In this document: positions 6,514 to 7,186 of the stretch, in pieces
Position numbering within the stretch: the first letter of the stretch is position 1
Layout of the letters: every line of letters starts with the position of its first letter
Origin: an uncultured Eubacteriales bacterium
GTDB lineage: Bacteria > Bacillota > Clostridia > Monoglobales > Monoglobaceae
Assembly (NCBI GenBank): GCA_958346135.1
Contig: CATVQN010000050.1
Coordinates: forward strand, 1 to 7,186
Length of the DNA: 7,186 bases
Direction: 5' to 3'
Program-made: the position numbers and the translations under genes
Notes under the pieces: model-generated
Told to the model about the DNA's origin: nothing
What the model saw: only the letters and a program-made list of their open reading frames with translations
Database searches by the model: none

Positions 6514-7186
6514 GATGCACCAATCCTCTCCAAAATTTCTGCCAGGCTCTTATACGCCAGTGTAAATTTTGCCGGAGTGGACTCCTCCAGGCCTTTCATT
6601 AAATCTCCGTTTTCCAAATCCGAAAGTCCCTTAAACTCGCCCAAATGCGGCTCCAGACTCAAAAATCCGTGATAGCCGCTGTCTTTCAAGGAATGAAGCA
6701 GCAAGGGCAAATCGCCTTTTCCCATTCCTGCCGGAACGACCTTACCGTCCTCCAGGGCATCCTTGATATGCATATAGACAATATGGGGCCGGAGCATCTC
6801 AAAAGCCTCCGGATAGACCTTCTGACCGCATTGGATAAAGTTGGCCGGATCAAATACACCGCGAAGATTCGGTGACTGAACTGTATCAAAGATATCCTTG
6901 CACCGCACCGCAATATCTCCGTAAATTTCTTTTTCGTTCTCATGCAGGAGAATCACATCCTCCTGCTCGGCAAGATCGGTCATTGCCCGCATTCTGCGCA
7001 TAACCTCATCCCGGTAATGCTCGGGTTTTTCCCCTTCCGGAATGAAAAAGCTGAACACACGAATGTATTTTGTCCCCAAAATTTTTGCTATTTTAATAAC
7101 ATGCTTCAGCTTTTCCAGATGAGGCGCAAAGGGATCGGTGATTGAAATTTTCCCGATTGGCGAACCGATGGAGGACACCTGAATGC
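6501..7186 (-). CDS. TIM-barrel sugar isomerase/epimerase family protein, N-terminus cut by window edge
   Basis: The reading frame is open to the right edge. The GTG at 7178 is not the start, because the codons before it (Ile-Gln) run on smoothly and the first barrel strands are missing; I estimate about 50 residues lie outside. Counting from that GTG: PIGKI at 7-11, HENEKEIYG at 79-87 with Glu80 as probable metal ligand, GVFDPANFIQ at 107-116 with Asp110, YMHIKDA at 135-141 with His137/Lys139/Asp140, and LSLEPHL at 173-179 with Glu176. These are the metal and acid/base sites of the xylose isomerase-like/AP endonuclease 2 fold. It is only distantly like the other barrel protein of the operon. 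It has a canonical metal site and overlaps the following dehydrogenase by 13 nt, so it probably works in the same pathway. Isomerase, epimerase, dehydratase and lyase functions all occur in this fold, and the sequence does not decide between them. Confidence 0.85.
   Translation of the reverse strand, partial: IQVSSIGSPIGKISITDPFAPHLEKLKHVIKIAKILGTKYIRVFSFFIPEGEKPEHYRDEVMRRMRAMTDLAEQEDVILLHENEKEIYGDIAVRCKDIFDTVQSPNLRGVFDPANFIQCGQKVYPEAFEMLRPHIVYMHIKDALEDGKVVPAGMGKGDLPLLLHSLKDSGYHGFLSLEPHLGEFKGLSDLENGDLMKGLEESTPAKFTLAYKSLAEILERIGASWKK

Noticed and set aside
5602..6672. A 356-codon open frame on the plus strand
   Set aside because: It is antisense to the 389-aa dehydrogenase and the end of the partial barrel gene. 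Its translation shows no recognisable domain, whereas the minus strand carries complete family motifs.
7176..7178. GTG at 7178 as start of the right-edge gene
   Set aside because: The frame stays open to the window edge with sensible residues before it, and the first part of the barrel would be missing. The gene is cut by the window.
1..7186. CRISPR array, insertion sequence, prophage or defence system
   Set aside because: No repeat-spacer pattern, transposase, terminal repeats, integrase or nuclease-type gene is present. All coding space is taken by metabolic and topoisomerase genes of similar base composition.

Overview
The window looks like a piece of a low-to-mid-GC Firmicutes chromosome, most likely a Clostridia gut-type anaerobe of the Lachnospiraceae kind. 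The reasons are purine-rich Shine-Dalgarno sequences before nearly every gene, a textbook SigA-type promoter, a compact one-strand layout, and the style of the divergent topoisomerase pair. This taxonomic placement is inference from sequence character only. All six genes lie on the minus strand, so the biological order runs from the right edge to the left edge. I see no tRNA, rRNA, CRISPR array, insertion sequence, phage gene or long repeat, and no gene-free stretch longer than about 190 bases.

Right block (7186 to about 3501): the distal end of a carbohydrate operon. It holds a TIM-barrel sugar isomerase/epimerase-like protein cut by the right edge, a Gfo/Idh/MocA oxidoreductase (13-nt overlap with the preceding gene), a second TIM-barrel isomerase/epimerase (28-nt gap), and a second Gfo/Idh/MocA oxidoreductase (2-nt gap). 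The block closes with a stem-loop plus T-rich tract whose loop contains the last gene's stop codon. Two NAD(P)-dependent sugar dehydrogenases interleaved with two metal-dependent enolisation-type barrels suggest a route that oxidises a sugar or glycoside hydroxyl to a keto group, rearranges or eliminates next to it, and possibly reduces it again. The substrate cannot be read from the sequence.

Left block (about 3466 to 1): a separate transcription unit for a type IIA DNA topoisomerase. It starts from a consensus promoter (TTGACA, 17 bp, TACAAT, with an extended -10 TG) overlapped by a 9-bp inverted repeat. A leader of about 95 nt follows, then the ATPase/TOPRIM subunit (659 aa), a 79-nt gap containing a stable hairpin, and the DNA-cleavage subunit, which runs off the left edge. 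Catalytic residues are intact in both subunits, but several near-invariant motifs are changed (SGGLHGVG, EGDSAGG, the region before the active-site Tyr, and the quinolone-pocket Ser). This marks a divergent second topoisomerase (ParE/ParC-like) rather than the housekeeping gyrase.

The terminator and promoter between the blocks show that they are independent units placed side by side. I see no functional link between the sugar genes and the topoisomerase. The most notable items are the divergent topoisomerase, the palindrome over its promoter, and the paired dehydrogenase/isomerase operon.
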